From Apostichopus californicus (Eukaryota > Echinodermata > Holothuroidea > Aspidochirotida > Stichopodidae), in NCBI GenBank assembly GCA_020650975.1, contig JAIPMN010007471.1, forward strand, positions 1 through 23,532: a stretch of DNA of 23,532 nucleotides, given 5' to 3'. Position numbers and translations under genes: made by a program. Below the pieces are notes generated by a model that did no database searches, had not been told where the DNA came from, and was given only the letters and a program-made list of their open reading frames with translations. Of the stretch, positions 9,708-19,714 are shown in pieces. Within the stretch, counting starts at the first letter, position 1; each line of letters begins with the position of its first letter.

Positions 9708-12700
9708 GTAAGTGTCTTGTTCCCTCTGTGATATCATGGCCTTGTACATATCTATACTTTAGAGATAACACTGGTATAATGTGGTTATTGAAAGAACTTA
9801 ACTCCAAAATAAGAGCTAGAATTAATCTGCTGATGCTATATTTGGTGAACATAGTTTGGTCATCTTCAGTTTAGTTTTGTGTTGAAGGGGTTCATTTATA
9901 CAATAGGTATAATCTTTCAACAATACTGTACATACAGTAGTCAGCCAGCAAATGAAATCTGCTTCAAAGAGTCGATACTCTTGTGTCCGGTGATTTAAAC
10001 ACACTCAAATGGCCCTTATCAGTTTTGACACTCTGAGCTTCAATGGGTCAACAGGTTCTCTCAAATGGTCAAAAATTGGCCTTGTTCCAGGGCTGTGATT
10101 TATACAAGATGACTTTGGCTATGGCCTTAACTTAAGTGAAAAATTTCACAGTGAATAGCGATGTCATGTAACTCTCATTCATTAGTAACAATTATTAAAA
10201 GGGTGGTTGGTGGCAGAGCTGATTTGCTAGCTCAAAATTGGTAAAAGAAAATGTTCATTTGGTCATACAGTATGTAGAACATCTGTGTCTATCATTCACA
10301 TTGGAGGACTAATATTGAAACATTTTGGAAGGAAAAGTCTATTTTGTAAATGAGTGAAGTCAACAATGCTTATGTATATTTGCTTTTCATTGGGGTGGGG
10401 TTGAGGGTGGGGGTATAAAAGTGTCACTCCTTTTTTCTTGTTTTTTGGGGTAAAATCACCTAGCTCACCGAAGCAAACAGACTGATATATGTGTAAACTT
10501 TCACAATGCATTTCCATTCTGAATTTGGATTGCTCTTGATTTCAGAGAATGAACAACTGAGGATTAGTGATCCTAATGGTTACCTAATGAAGTTGCATAA
10601 GCAGAGAGAGCCTCCCAACTATAAGGAATACACAGTGAAGGACTACAGGGCCCTCAAGAGGGATATTAGACTTGGGGGGCTTGGACCGGACCCAGAATTG
10701 GTACACGAAAGAGTAAGTACCACGAGTAGTATTCTTGAACGTTGATCGATAATGTTGATTGTTTATCAGCGTGAAGAAAATTGCACTAGAGGAGATCTCG
10801 TCTCGACCATCTGTTGTGATTCATGTACCTTTTGATTTACATATAAATTCACTGAGGAGAAAGATAGGATTTACAACTAGCAGTGTGAAATGTGATTTTC
10901 ATTTGTTTCCTATTATAAGAGTCACATTGTCTGCGAGTGGAAAATCCCTTTAGAAGGTCATCATGTTTTCCATACATATGCTAAATAACTTGTATGTCCA
11001 AACAGTTAACTGTGGCACTCTTAAAATGGCTTTCTTGTCCTGATGCACACATTACACTGCTCGATGTCTGCTAACAGCTAAGAGGGTATCAACCTTCCTG
11101 GAAAACAATTTGAGAACAGTTAGCAAAGTTTAGCTATTTAGTAATCTGATAACCTCTTATAAGCATTACAATTAATGATCAATGTTACAAAAGATTTAAT
11201 GTGTAGTATTTAAGTGGTAATCTCTACGGGGGGAAAAGTAAAGGTGGTTGGGGAATTCTCAATTGACTGAAAGGAACAAGGAAGCCATAGCCAGGACAAC
11301 CAATGAAAACTTGTTTTAGTTGAGAATAAAAAGGGGTTTTGCCTCATAGGTAATAGTTTTCAAACTGTACAAGAAATTGCCAATTGGCACTATTAATGAA
11401 TTTTGCTGGTGTGATTCATAACAGGCTTTTCTTATAACAGGAAATAAATGTTTAATTTCTCCACAGCAAGAGAAAGCACAGAGACAGAGGGAATATGCTA
11501 AAGCCATCATGCAACAGAATAAGAAGTCAATGAAGAGACCAGAGAAGCCTTGGACCCCGCCCAACGAGAAACCCCAGGGGCAGGAGAATTCTAGACGAGG
11601 AGCTGTGAGTAATTACAAACCTTAAAAGGGGTCACAGATTGGAAATGACCCCAAAAATTGATAGATGTGCTAAATAAAATGGCCATCATGCTCTGAAAAT
11701 GACACAAATGACTTTCACCACTCTGTGGTGGAATTTGGAGATAATTTTGAATTAATTCAAAACTTTGAGAAAACTGTATTTTCAAGCTGTGGTTATAGGT
11801 TTAGTGTAATGAATAAATCTTGGTACCATCACACATGTACTTTTTGTGATTCACTTTAGGGTTGGTTCCTTGAAAGAGTTGGTCACACTCATGCAAAGTT
11901 CTTTTATTGTATTACTTCAGTGTTATAGTGGTTGTGCCATTCAATCTTTGGGGATCAACTTGTGTTTCACCCAAGTGAAGACTGTTCAGTATTAATGCTA
12001 TCATATATTCTAAAGATTTACAACAAACCTCTCTTACCTGTCTCCTCACAACATATGCACACAATACTCACATCCTACCGAAAGTAGGAACATTTTAACA
12101 CTGCTCTACACTGCTCCATTCTGGAGTCAACACCTACTCCCTCTTCCTCACGATTATACAGGATGATATGAGAATATCAAAATCGTAGAAAAAAACAAAA
12201 GTTAAAAGTTGCAATTAACTTATAGGTCTAGCTGCACTAAAGGGCAATAATCATTGTTGCCCAGATACTGATACCTGGCTATGCCTTGATAGACAACAGT
12301 AAAGTGTGAGAATTGAACATGTAATAGGCATCACCCATGTGATGATTTGCGATTTGATGAAACCATAAAACAAGTGAATAGTTTGTGTATTCACCATAAA
12401 AATAAGACTAGCTGCTTTTAAGTGCTCAAAGAGAGAAATTCCTTGTTTTTCTTGAAATTAATATTGAGGGATCTGAGACCAGCTTGTGCCATTTCCCTAT
12501 TTTAATATAGCCCCCTCCCCTCCCCCCCCCCCGAACCCCTCTATATCTGATGATGGGATTGAGATGTCAGCAGTCTCTTCCGCACAGTTTTAATCATGTT
12601 TATGTATATTCATTGTTGTTCTCTCTTTATTTGCTGCAGGCTCTAAGGTATGCCAAAAATATCAGCCGGCCCCCGTTACGTACCCCTCAAGAGGAACTCC

Positions 12701-12867
12701 ATGCAAGGATATACGGGACCAACTCACGACTAAAAGATGACTTCCAGGTCAGGGATGGTGCCAAGACATACATGGTAGATGAGATAGCCAAACTGGAAGA
12801 GTTAGCAGAGAGACACAGGCAAGAGAAAGAAGAAATTAATAAGTTGAGGAGCGGCCAAGCACCTTGA
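5453..12867 (+). CDS. jhy: JHY-like (C11orf63 homologue) ciliary protein, 4 coding exons, 1595 aa
   Basis: Joined coding exons 5453-9707, 10546-10712, 11467-11604 and 12640-12867 give 1596 codons including the stop. The junctions are phase 1, 0 and 0, and every intron starts with GT and ends with AG. From N to C terminus: an acidic Ser/Asp/Glu-rich region with an internal duplication (residues 285-340 and 421-480), two proline-rich stretches (about 503-520 and 617-642), a Met/Gln/Pro-rich stretch (about 1042-1143), an acidic run (about 1169-1186), a Lys/Arg-rich segment with KNFIDANKNN (about 1195-1253), then the part that looks conserved: KEYTVKDYRALKRDIRLGGL (1445-1464) completing GGLGPD, REYAK (1482-1486), LRYAK (1522-1526) and a terminal Glu/Lys/Leu helix likely to form a coiled coil. 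I assign it to JHY from recall of that C-terminal pattern; vertebrate JHY is needed for normal ciliary microtubules in ependymal cells and is much shorter (about 780 residues). No enzyme motif, signal peptide or membrane segment is visible. Another cilium or centrosome coiled-coil protein is possible. Existence of the gene is near certain; the name is about 0.55. Confidence 0.8.
9708..10545 (+). other. jhy: Intron 1 of the JHY-like gene
   Basis: This 838-bp phase-1 intron starts GTAAGT and ends TTTCAG. Most of it (9847-10365) is one copy of a dispersed repeat found inverted at 17245-17731. The rest holds a G-rich patch with a GTATAAAAG sequence at about 10394-10421, and a T/C-rich run before the acceptor. 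No coding sequence is seen. Confidence 0.85.
9847..10365 (+). repeat. Dispersed repeat, copy A (inside intron 1)
   Basis: The reverse complement of this segment aligns by eye with 17245-17731 over nearly its whole length. Shared blocks include GACCAAACTATGTTC at one end, TTTGAAGCAGATTTCATTT, GAGTGTGTTTAAA, AGTATAAATCACAG-like and TTCCAAAATGTTTCA near the other end. It has no open frame, no clear terminal inverted repeat and no poly-A tail, so the class is unknown: a non-autonomous transposon or a segmental duplicate are both possible. Boundaries are approximate. Confidence 0.75.
10546..10712 (+). CDS. jhy: Coding exon 2 of the JHY-like gene (167 nt)
   Basis: The acceptor TTGATTTCAG ends at 10545 and the donor AGA|GTAAGT starts at 10713. 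The exon supplies the last two bases of codon 1419 (G|AG, Glu) and codons through Arg1474. It encodes the strongest candidate domain in the protein: a Tyr/Lys-rich stretch (NYKEYTVKDY) followed by GGLGPD at 1462-1467. The phase match to exon 1 and the change from low-complexity to ordered-looking sequence support the join. Confidence 0.93.
10713..11466 (+). other. jhy: Intron 2 of the JHY-like gene
   Basis: This 754-bp phase-0 intron starts GTAAGT and ends CCACAG. It is AT-rich. The short open stretch 10759-10953 has no splice signals, no recognisable motif and no continuity with the exons. I see no repeat or RNA gene in it. Confidence 0.85.
11467..11604 (+). CDS. jhy: Coding exon 3 of the JHY-like gene (138 nt)
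   Basis: The acceptor TTTCTCCACAG ends at 11466 and the donor GCT|GTGAGT starts at 11605. The exon holds exactly 46 codons (residues 1475-1520) and is phase 0 on both sides. It starts with a Gln/Glu/Arg helix containing REYAKAIMQQNKK and ends in a Pro/Trp segment (KPWTPPNEKP). A symmetrical phase means the exon could be skipped without shifting the frame. Confidence 0.92.
11605..12639 (+). other. jhy: Intron 3 of the JHY-like gene
   Basis: This 1035-bp phase-0 intron starts GTGAGT and ends GCTGCAG. It is AT-rich, with a C-rich tract at about 12511-12538 that includes a run of at least ten C. A small hairpin (GGGCAA and TTGCCC arms, about 12242-12262) is present. No coding sequence is seen. 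Confidence 0.85.
12640..12867 (+). CDS. jhy: Terminal coding exon 4 of the JHY-like gene (228 nt)
   Basis: The acceptor TTTGCTGCAG ends at 12639, and the exon encodes residues 1521-1595 followed by TGA at 12865-12867. It starts ALRYAKNISRPP, echoing the REYAK motif of exon 3, and ends in a charged helix (VDEIAKLEELAERHRQEKEE) with coiled-coil character. The final codons and stop form the first copy of the 40-bp tandem array that continues into the 3' UTR. An ATG at 12550 in the same frame lies within the intron, before the acceptor, and is not a start. Confidence 0.93.
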   Translation, partial: ALRYAKNISRPPLRTPQEELHARIYGTNSRLKDDFQVRDGAKTYMVDEIAKLEELAERHRQEKEEINKLRSGQAP

Positions 12868-13110
12868 AACTGGAATTAATAGGTTGAGGAGCCGCCAAGC
12901 ACCTTGAAACTGGAATTAATAGGTTGAGGAGCGGCCAAGCACCTTGAAACTGGAATTAATAGGTTGAGGAGCGGCCAAGAACCTTGAAACTGGAATTAAT
13001 AGGTTGAGGAGCGGCCAAGCACCTTGAACCTGAAATTAATAGGTTGAGGAGCAGCCAAGCACCTTGAACCTGAAATTAATAGGTTGAGGAGCGGCCAAAG
13101 CACCTTGAAA
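12833..13110 (+). repeat. 40-bp tandem array spanning the stop codon and 3' UTR
   Basis: Seven copies of a 40-bp unit follow each other. The motif ACCTTGAA recurs at 12861, 12901, 12941, 12981, 13021 and 13061, then at 13102 after a single inserted A. The first copy is the coding end of the JHY-like gene (residues INKLRSGQAP and the TGA); the other six lie after the stop. Because 40 is not a multiple of three the copies shift frame, so they cannot extend the protein as simple repeats. The copies differ by few substitutions, which points to recent expansion. Confidence 0.95.
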
Positions 13111-13115
13111 CTGAA

Positions 13116-13121
13116 AATAAA
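13116..13121 (+). terminator. Candidate polyadenylation signal AATAAA
   Basis: A canonical AATAAA lies 249 bp after the stop codon, directly after the 40-bp array, and a T-rich stretch follows at about 13140. It would give a short 3' UTR. No other canonical AATAAA stands out before about 13640, though variant signals could be used further downstream. Confidence 0.4.
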
Positions 13122-13127
13122 ACTAAC

Positions 13128-14204
13128 TAATTCTACAATATTTTATATGAGGATCTGGCATGTTGCCAAGACCTCAAAGGTCATCATTGTAGTCCCAAAT
13201 ATGCAAGAAGCCATATAGTGGTCACACGTGTCCTGTTCAAACTTCAACGAAGCAAGTCTTCTTCTGCCTGCGAAACATGTGCCTTCCGTGATATATCACT
13301 ATCAATATAATGAAACATTCCTCAAATTCCGGGAAGAATCTGAAGGGTAAGCAATCTTAACCAATTGCTATTTGTGTGCTACAAAGTGTCTTTTTATTGT
13401 TTAAAAAGGATTTAGATGTACTTGCCCTCTTGATTGGCATGTGTACTTTTCATGTTATGTGGGTTATGTGTCATACGATTATTGGTTACAAGATTGTGTC
13501 ATTGTACCTTCAGTCAAGCTACTATAAATCAATGTTAAGCTTGTATTCCTGAAATATCAAGTCTTGTATTTTGCATGTATTAATTGTAAATATATTAATT
13601 TATTGACTGTACAAAGTTGTGTAAATAAGTTTTTACATAGAGAATGTTGCTGTTTAAGTCTACTTTTATAAATTCCAGCAGTTTTGGTTGGCCTTCTGAA
13701 GGTATTTAGATTCATCATCTTTGACATGTGCCTTAAGGGTTATCTCTTTCGTTCTAAAATACCAGTTCAGCGGGAAATTATGATCTCTCGTAGAAGTGGT
13801 TAGTACTGCGACACTGTGTGGGCTGTATCTTAAGTCAGGATTGACCTGAGGTGGTCAAATAGTATGCAAATTGTTTTGGCTTCCAGTTTGGACAATTTTC
13901 CAATTGATGCTAATACCTGTCTATACTGTACTCTCGTGTCATTCTTTAGAGCACTCATACTGACAGTATGAACAGTTCCTGAGTTCCCATACCTGATAGA
14001 GACAGGCTATTCATACATACTGCTCATTCTGTCCTGAGGAAAATGGCTTCAAAGTATGACATGAAATATTTACAGTATTTAAAGAAATTGTCCTAACTGG
14101 GCATCTGAATAATATAATAATATTATAGGAAGCAACCAGCAGAGTAACATACATCATAGTTTAAAGTTAATGTCATTTCCAATTTATATGTTATGTAATT
14201 TCCT
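13128..14204. other. 3' UTR and downstream flank, no further gene
   Basis: AT-rich sequence. The stretch to about 13640 could be 3' UTR. Beyond it I see no open frame, repeat or RNA gene that I can support. Confidence 0.5.
13585..13627 (+). promoter_or_regulatory. Two Pumilio-type sites (TGTAAATA) in the likely long 3' UTR
   Basis: TGTAAATA occurs at 13585-13592 and 13620-13627 on the gene's strand, matching the UGUANAUA consensus bound by PUF proteins. Such sites act only in RNA, so they matter only if the transcript runs past 13630, not if the AATAAA at 13116 is used. AT-rich DNA yields this 8-mer by chance, but two within 43 bp on the sense strand is suggestive. Confidence 0.3.
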
Positions 14205-14340
14205 GCTATGAGTCGACTCAGTGACTGGAGTCAAGTGAGTTGGTGACCTATGACATCCAGTGAATGAGTCATGTCACCAGCTTTGCTCAAGTCATTGACT
14301 GTCACTCAAGTAAAGTCATTGACTTAAAGTCATGAAGAAA
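14205..14340. repeat. GAGTCA/AAGTCA-rich degenerate repeat
   Basis: Words of the type TGAGTCA, AAGTCA, TTGACT and CAGTGA recur on both strands, starting with a 12-bp perfect palindrome TGAGTCGACTCA at 14209-14220. Spacing is irregular, and words near the left end are complementary to words near the right end, so it may fold. TGAGTCA is also the AP-1 binding core, but the repeat structure is the simpler explanation. Confidence 0.5.
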
Positions 14341-16057
14341 GCTTGTATTTAGTTTGTATTTGAGAAGAGAAGAAATGAGAAAACTGATATAATATTTATA
14401 GTATTTCTATATTATTTTGTGTCATGTTTCTCCACAGTTTGTTTGCCAATGTGAATCTCAATAATAGCTCAATGGTGTCGCAAGTTTCATGTAGAAAGAC
14501 AGGACTGGCCACAAGAATTTTCATTGAAATTTTAATCAATACTTCTTTGGATTAATGTAGACATAACTCTTAGATCATTATGGAGAGGAAGGGATGGTGG
14601 GGTGGGGGGGGGGGGTATAAAGAGGTGATGTTGGGGGTATGAAAAGGCAGTGGGAAATAAATTCACTTGATGTACAAAGAAGACAATCATAATGCATATT
14701 TAAGACATTCGAAGTGTTTAAGTGCAAATAATCTGCCTGTATTTCAGCATCCACTAGCTCGTCACACATATCTGAATATTCATAACAAATTCATAAATAT
14801 TAAACAATCACAAATAAATCACACATCTATTACAAATACAACCTTTTTTTGATTTGTACATCTTGAAGCATAATGATTTTACAATCTACGTTAACACTTA
14901 AAACTGGAATTTTGTTATTTAAATGATGACCATGACAAGCGTCAAGACCCACTTTTTTTTGTTCTGAAATAACTTTACAAAACTAGCCATTTTTTTCCTC
15001 TATAACTTTCTGTACAAGCTTGGTCTCTCTGTCACAAAAATAATATCAATTTTGAAAGAAGTTTAAAGAAATGTCTTGGTAGTAATTCAAGTACCTACCT
15101 CACATATCTATATCCTTCTTGCATATATAAACAACATAACAGCAGTTACTACAAAGCAATTAAAAATATTTCATAAAAATAAACCTGATATATCTAAATT
15201 TTTCGTTGTGTATTTTTAAGGGTATTTTACATTTCAAGTCGATTTAAGTCATTTTGTTTAGAGTACGCACCTTCTGGATCAGAAATCCATTGACTTCAAA
15301 CCAAACCTTAAAAGCTCAAAATAATTGTCCAATACTAAGAGAGATATTCATCCCCATTCTAAGGTTCAAAATTCATCATCATTTTGTCCCTTATCCAACA
15401 AAGAAAAAGGGAGGGGGGAATAAGTCTATTCTTCAAGATGTGTTCAATCAAACTGAGTCTTTGTGCCAATTCTATAAATATTCAATCAAATTTATTATAC
15501 CATAAATACATTCTTAAGATTCATTCAAAATGCTTACGACCAAAAACGGGAGAAAGTTGGGGAATTGGGGATAATATAAATAACAACTTTAATGATGATA
15601 ATAATACTTAACATTTGCCTACTAAACTTAGCTGCAATAAACCTGGCCCTAGTAAACACATATTTCAACCAAGGACGATTCTCCCCTGAGAAAATATACT
15701 GACCAAAACAATTCGTCCATCCTGTCCTTCCCCTCTCACCCCTCCATCCCCCCCCCATCCTCCTGAACTGTTTCATCCCTTTGTTCTTCATAATGACATG
15801 CATTCTTGGCAGTTTTGTTTTGATTTAAGACACATTTCACACACTTTGAACTGTTACAACAACATAAAAATATATTAAAGAAAAATACAAGAAAAAAAAC
15901 TCACACATTTAACATTTCCTTTTAATATTGAAACCTTAAAAAAAAATGAGGCATTTTTTCAGTTTTGATTTTCCAGCATGCTTCAGTTTACTTCTTAAAT
16001 TTAAATAGGGCAAGAAAACTTATGGTCAATACAACTAGTGGTGGCAGCACACATATG
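14341..16057. other. No supported gene
   Basis: AT-rich DNA with a G-rich tract at about 14596-14617 (at least twelve consecutive G, followed by TATAAAG) and a C-rich tract at about 15747-15758. Open frames here (14578-14852, 15254-15803) overlap on both strands, are short and show no family. Confidence 0.6.
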
Positions 16058-16966
16058 AGTGCCTAGGAGTACAAACCCTAGCAGTGCAGACCCTAGCATT
16101 ACCGACCCTAGCAGTACAGACCCTAGGAGAACAAACTCTAGTAGTACAGACCCTAGCAGTACAGACCCTAGCAGTACAGACCCTAGCATTACAGACCCTA
16201 GCATTACAGACCCTAGCAGTACAGACCCTAGCAGTACGGACCCTAGGAGTACGGACCCTAGCAGTACAGACCCTAGGAGTACAGACCCCAGGAGTACAGA
16301 CCCTAGGAGTACAGACCCTAGCATTACAGACCCTAGCAGTACAGACCCTAGCATTGCAGACCCTAGGAGTACAGACCCTAGCAGTACAGACCCCAGGAGT
16401 ACAGACCCTAGGAGTACAGACCCTAGGAGTACAGACCCTAGCAGTCCAGACCCTAGGAGTACAGACCCTAGCAGTCCAGACCCTAATATTGCAGACCCTA
16501 GCATTAAAGACCCTAGGATTACAGACCCTTGGAGTACAGACCCTAGCATTACAGACCCTAGGAGTACAGACCCTAGCAGTCCAGACCCTAGGAGTACAGA
16601 CCCTAGGAGTATAGACCCTAGCAGTCCAGACCCTAGGAGTACAGACCCTAGCATTAAAGACCCTAGGAGTACAGACCCTAGCATTACAGACCCTAGGAGT
16701 ACAGACCCTTGGAGTACAGACCCTTGGAGTACAGACCCTAGCATTACAGACCCTAATATTGCAGACCCTAGCATTAAAGACCCTAGCATTACAGACCCTA
16801 GCATTACAGACCCTAGGAGTACAGACCCTAGGAGTACAAACCCTAGCATCGCATACCCTAGCATTACAGACCCTAGCAGTACAGACCCTAGGAGTACAGA
16901 CCCTAGCAGTACAGACCCTAGCAGAACAGATCCTAGGAGTACAGACCCTAGCAGTACAAACCTCAG
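16058..16966. repeat. 15-bp tandem array, about 60 copies
   Basis: The unit is ACAGACCCTAGCAGT. The core GACCCTA is almost invariant, and variation sits in the following bases (AGC or AGG, AGT or ATT) and in the first codon-like triplet (ACA, GCA, CCA, AAA). No insertion or deletion breaks the register across about 909 bp. Because 15 is a multiple of three and only one frame per strand contains TAG, two frames on each strand are open. The plus frames read (TDPSS/R)n and (QTLAV/G)n and lack an ATG in the array; one minus frame has an ATG at 16862-16864 and reads (LLGSV)n for 287 codons. I treat it as a minisatellite. Confidence 0.95.
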
Positions 16967-17244
16967 TTACAAGTACAATATAGTTTCATAAAATCAAAAA
17001 TACTGAAATTTCCCAGCCTTTTATAAACCAAACAGCAGTGAAAATCCAGTTGGTTTTAACAAACATCCTGAATGGTAAACAAACCAGAAAGCCAGTTGGC
17101 TTTGTATATCCTGGTTACACAGTTTGCTCAAAATTCAAAATAACGCTCTGACTAATGTAGAGCAAGTGAGTGAAATTTGTCCAAGAATTAAGTAAGAACC
17201 AGAAAAGATCAGAGATTTTCAGCTCTTATCTGTAGCACTCCCTT
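16967..17244. other. Spacer between 15-bp array and dispersed repeat
   Basis: AT-rich DNA with no open frame of note and no repeat that I can recognise. Confidence 0.5.
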
Positions 17245-17731
17245 GTGGGCATCAACCATTTCATTCACTGGTAAGGATTTTACAGTATAGAATTTTTATT
17301 CCAAAATGTTTCAGTATCCAGAAAGAACAGTCTTACTATGTGAATCATAGATGTATGAATAAAAGGACATTTTCTTTTACCATTTTGAGCTAGCAAAGAA
17401 ACTCTGCTACCATCCCTCCCTTTAATAATTATTATTAATGAATGAGAGTTGCATGACATTGTTAATACACTGTGAAATATTTTCACAACCTACTGCCAAA
17501 GTCATCTAGTATAAATCACAGAAAAATGGCCAATCTTGAGACCAATTTGAGATAACCTGTTGACCCCTTGAAGCCCAGAGGGTGAAAACTGAAAAGGGCC
17601 AGTTTGAGTGTGTTTAAAGTAAGACTATCAAGTCTTTGAAGCAGATTTCATTTCCTGGTTGAATGTTTGTTTTATTGAAGACCTATTGAGCCCTTTCACA
17701 AAACTGAACTGAATTTGACCAAACTATGTTC
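17245..17731 (-). repeat. Dispersed repeat, copy B (inverted relative to copy A)
   Basis: This is the second copy of the family in intron 1 of the JHY-like gene, on the opposite strand and about 7.4 kb downstream. The match stops sharply at GACCAAACTATGTTC (ending 17731), because the next bases differ from the flank of copy A. Small insertions and deletions separate the copies, so they are not recent duplicates. The 79-bp satellite begins about 80 bp beyond this end. Confidence 0.75.
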
Positions 17732-17812
17732 TAAGGATGGAATACAACATAAAAATTTGCATCTGTGACAACGGAGGAAAGTTCACTACTTAACGCACTT
17801 GTTTTCAAAGAG

Positions 17813-19707
17813 TGATGGACATATACCTAACCTCATCTGATGCTGATTGAGAGAATGTAGCATAAATATTGAATAACACCGTCTAGTGATGGGCATAACA
17901 TATACCTAACATCATCTGGTCCTGATTGAGAGAATTGAGCAGAACTATTGATTAACACGGTCTAGTGATGGGCATAACATATACCTAACCTCATCTGATG
18001 CTGATTGAGAGAATGGAGCATAAATATAGATTAACACCGTCTAGTGATGGGCATAACATATACCTAACCTCATCTGATGCTGATTGAGAGAATGGAGCAT
18101 AAATATTGAATAACACCATCTAGTGATGGGCATAACATATACCTATTAACATCATCTGATGCTGATTGAGAGAATCGAGCAGAACTATTGATTAACACGG
18201 TCTAGTGATGGGCATAACATATACCTAACCTCATCTGATGCTGATTGAGAGAATGGAGCATAAATATTGATTAAAACCATCTAGTGATGGGCATAACATA
18301 TACCTATTAACATCATCTGGTCCTGATTGAGAGAATTGAGCAGAACTATTGATTAACACGGTCTAGTGATGGGCATAAAATATACCTAACCTCATCTGAT
18401 GCTGATTGAGAGAATGGAGCATAAATATTGATTAACACCATCTAGTGATGGGCATAACATATACCTAACCTCATCTGATGCTGATTGAGAGAATGGAGCA
18501 TTAATATTGATTAACACCGTCTAGTGATGGGCATAACATATACCTAACCTCATCTGATGCTGATTGAGAGAATTGAGCATGAATATTGAATAACACCGTC
18601 TAGTGAAAGGGAAAACATATACCTAACGTCATTTGATGCTGAATGAGAGAATTGAGCAGAACTATTGATTAACACCGTCTAGTGATGGGCATAACATATA
18701 CCTAACCTCATCTGATGCTGATTGAGAGAATGTAGCATTAATATTGATTAACACCGTCTAGTGATGGGCATAACATATACCTAACATCATCTGATGCTGA
18801 TTGAGAGAATGTAGCATTAATATTGATTAACACCGTCTAGTGATGGGCATAACATATACCTAACATCATCTGATGCTGATTGAGAGAATTGAGCATGAAT
18901 ATTGAATAACACAGTCTAGTGAAAGGGAAAACATATACCTAACCTCATCTGATGCTGATTGAGAGAATTGAGCAGAACTATTGATTAACACCGTCTAGTG
19001 ATGGGCATAACATATACCTAACATCATCTGATGCTGACTGAGAGAATGTAGCATTAATATTGATTAACACCGTCTAGTGATGGGCATAACATATACCTAA
19101 CCTCATCTGATGCTGATTGAGAGAATGGAGCATAACTATTGATTAACACCGTCTAGTGATGGGCATAACATATACCTAACATCATCTGGTGCTGATTGAG
19201 AGAATTGAGCAGAACTATTGATTAATACGGTCTAGTGATGGGCATAACATATACCTAACCTCATCTGATGCTGATTGAGAGAATGTAGCATAAATATTGA
19301 TTAACACAGTCTAGTGATGGGCATAACATATACCTAACATCATCTGGTCCTGATTGAGAGAATTGAGCAGAACTATTGATTAACACCGTCTAGTGATGGG
19401 CATAACATATACCTAACCTCATCTGATGCTGATTGAGAGAATTGAGCAGAACTATTGATTAACACCGTCTAGTGATGGGCATAACATATACCTAACGTCA
19501 TTTGATGCTGAATGAGAGAATTGAGCATAAATATTGATTAACACCGTCTAGTGATGGGCATAACATATACCTAACGTCATCTGATGCTGATTGAGAGAAT
19601 TGAGCAGAACTATTGATTAACACCGTCTAGTGATGGGCATAACATATACCTAACATCATCTGATGCTGATTGAGAGAATTGAGCATAAATATTGCTTAGC
19701 ACCATCT
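17813..19707. repeat. 79-bp satellite array, 24 copies
   Basis: The block TCTAGTGATGGGCATAACAT recurs every 79 bp (for example just after 17881, 17960, 18039), with a few 81-82-bp units caused by an ACCTATTAACATC insertion variant. I count 23 full starts plus a partial first unit. Two main subtypes are interspersed, one with GGAGCATAAATATTGA and one with TGAGCAGAACTATTGA. A third variant (AGTGAAAGGGAAAACAT) appears twice, near 18600 and 18915. The array is flanked on both sides by TTCAAAGAG (about 17803 and 19710). It has stops in all frames and no unique spacers. Confidence 0.97.
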
Positions 19708-19714
19708 ACTTTCA

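Noticed and set aside
9708..9874. C-terminal extension of the long open frame past 9707
   Set aside because: A strong GTAAGT donor sits at 9708, the phase fits the next exon, and the extension runs into a dispersed repeat. Its hydrophobic composition differs from the exon.
12550..12639. Alternative start of the last exon at an in-frame ATG
   Set aside because: It lies before a clear pyrimidine-rich acceptor at 12639. The joined frame across exons 3 and 4 is better supported.
14578..15803. Several overlapping short open frames on both strands
   Set aside because: They overlap each other, contain homopolymer-derived residues and have no motifs or splice structure.
16058..16966. Telomere-like CCCTA repeats
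   Set aside because: CCCTA is embedded in a 15-bp unit with other sequence. There is no run of CCCTAA or TTAGGG.
16001..16991. Large repetitive proteins on both strands of the 15-bp array
   Set aside because: The open frames are a consequence of the unit length and stop distribution. The plus frames start at GTG with no ATG, and no splice sites or conserved flanks support a gene.
17813..19707. CRISPR array
   Set aside because: Units are contiguous near-identical 79-bp copies with no unique spacers, in a eukaryote-like setting. This is a satellite.
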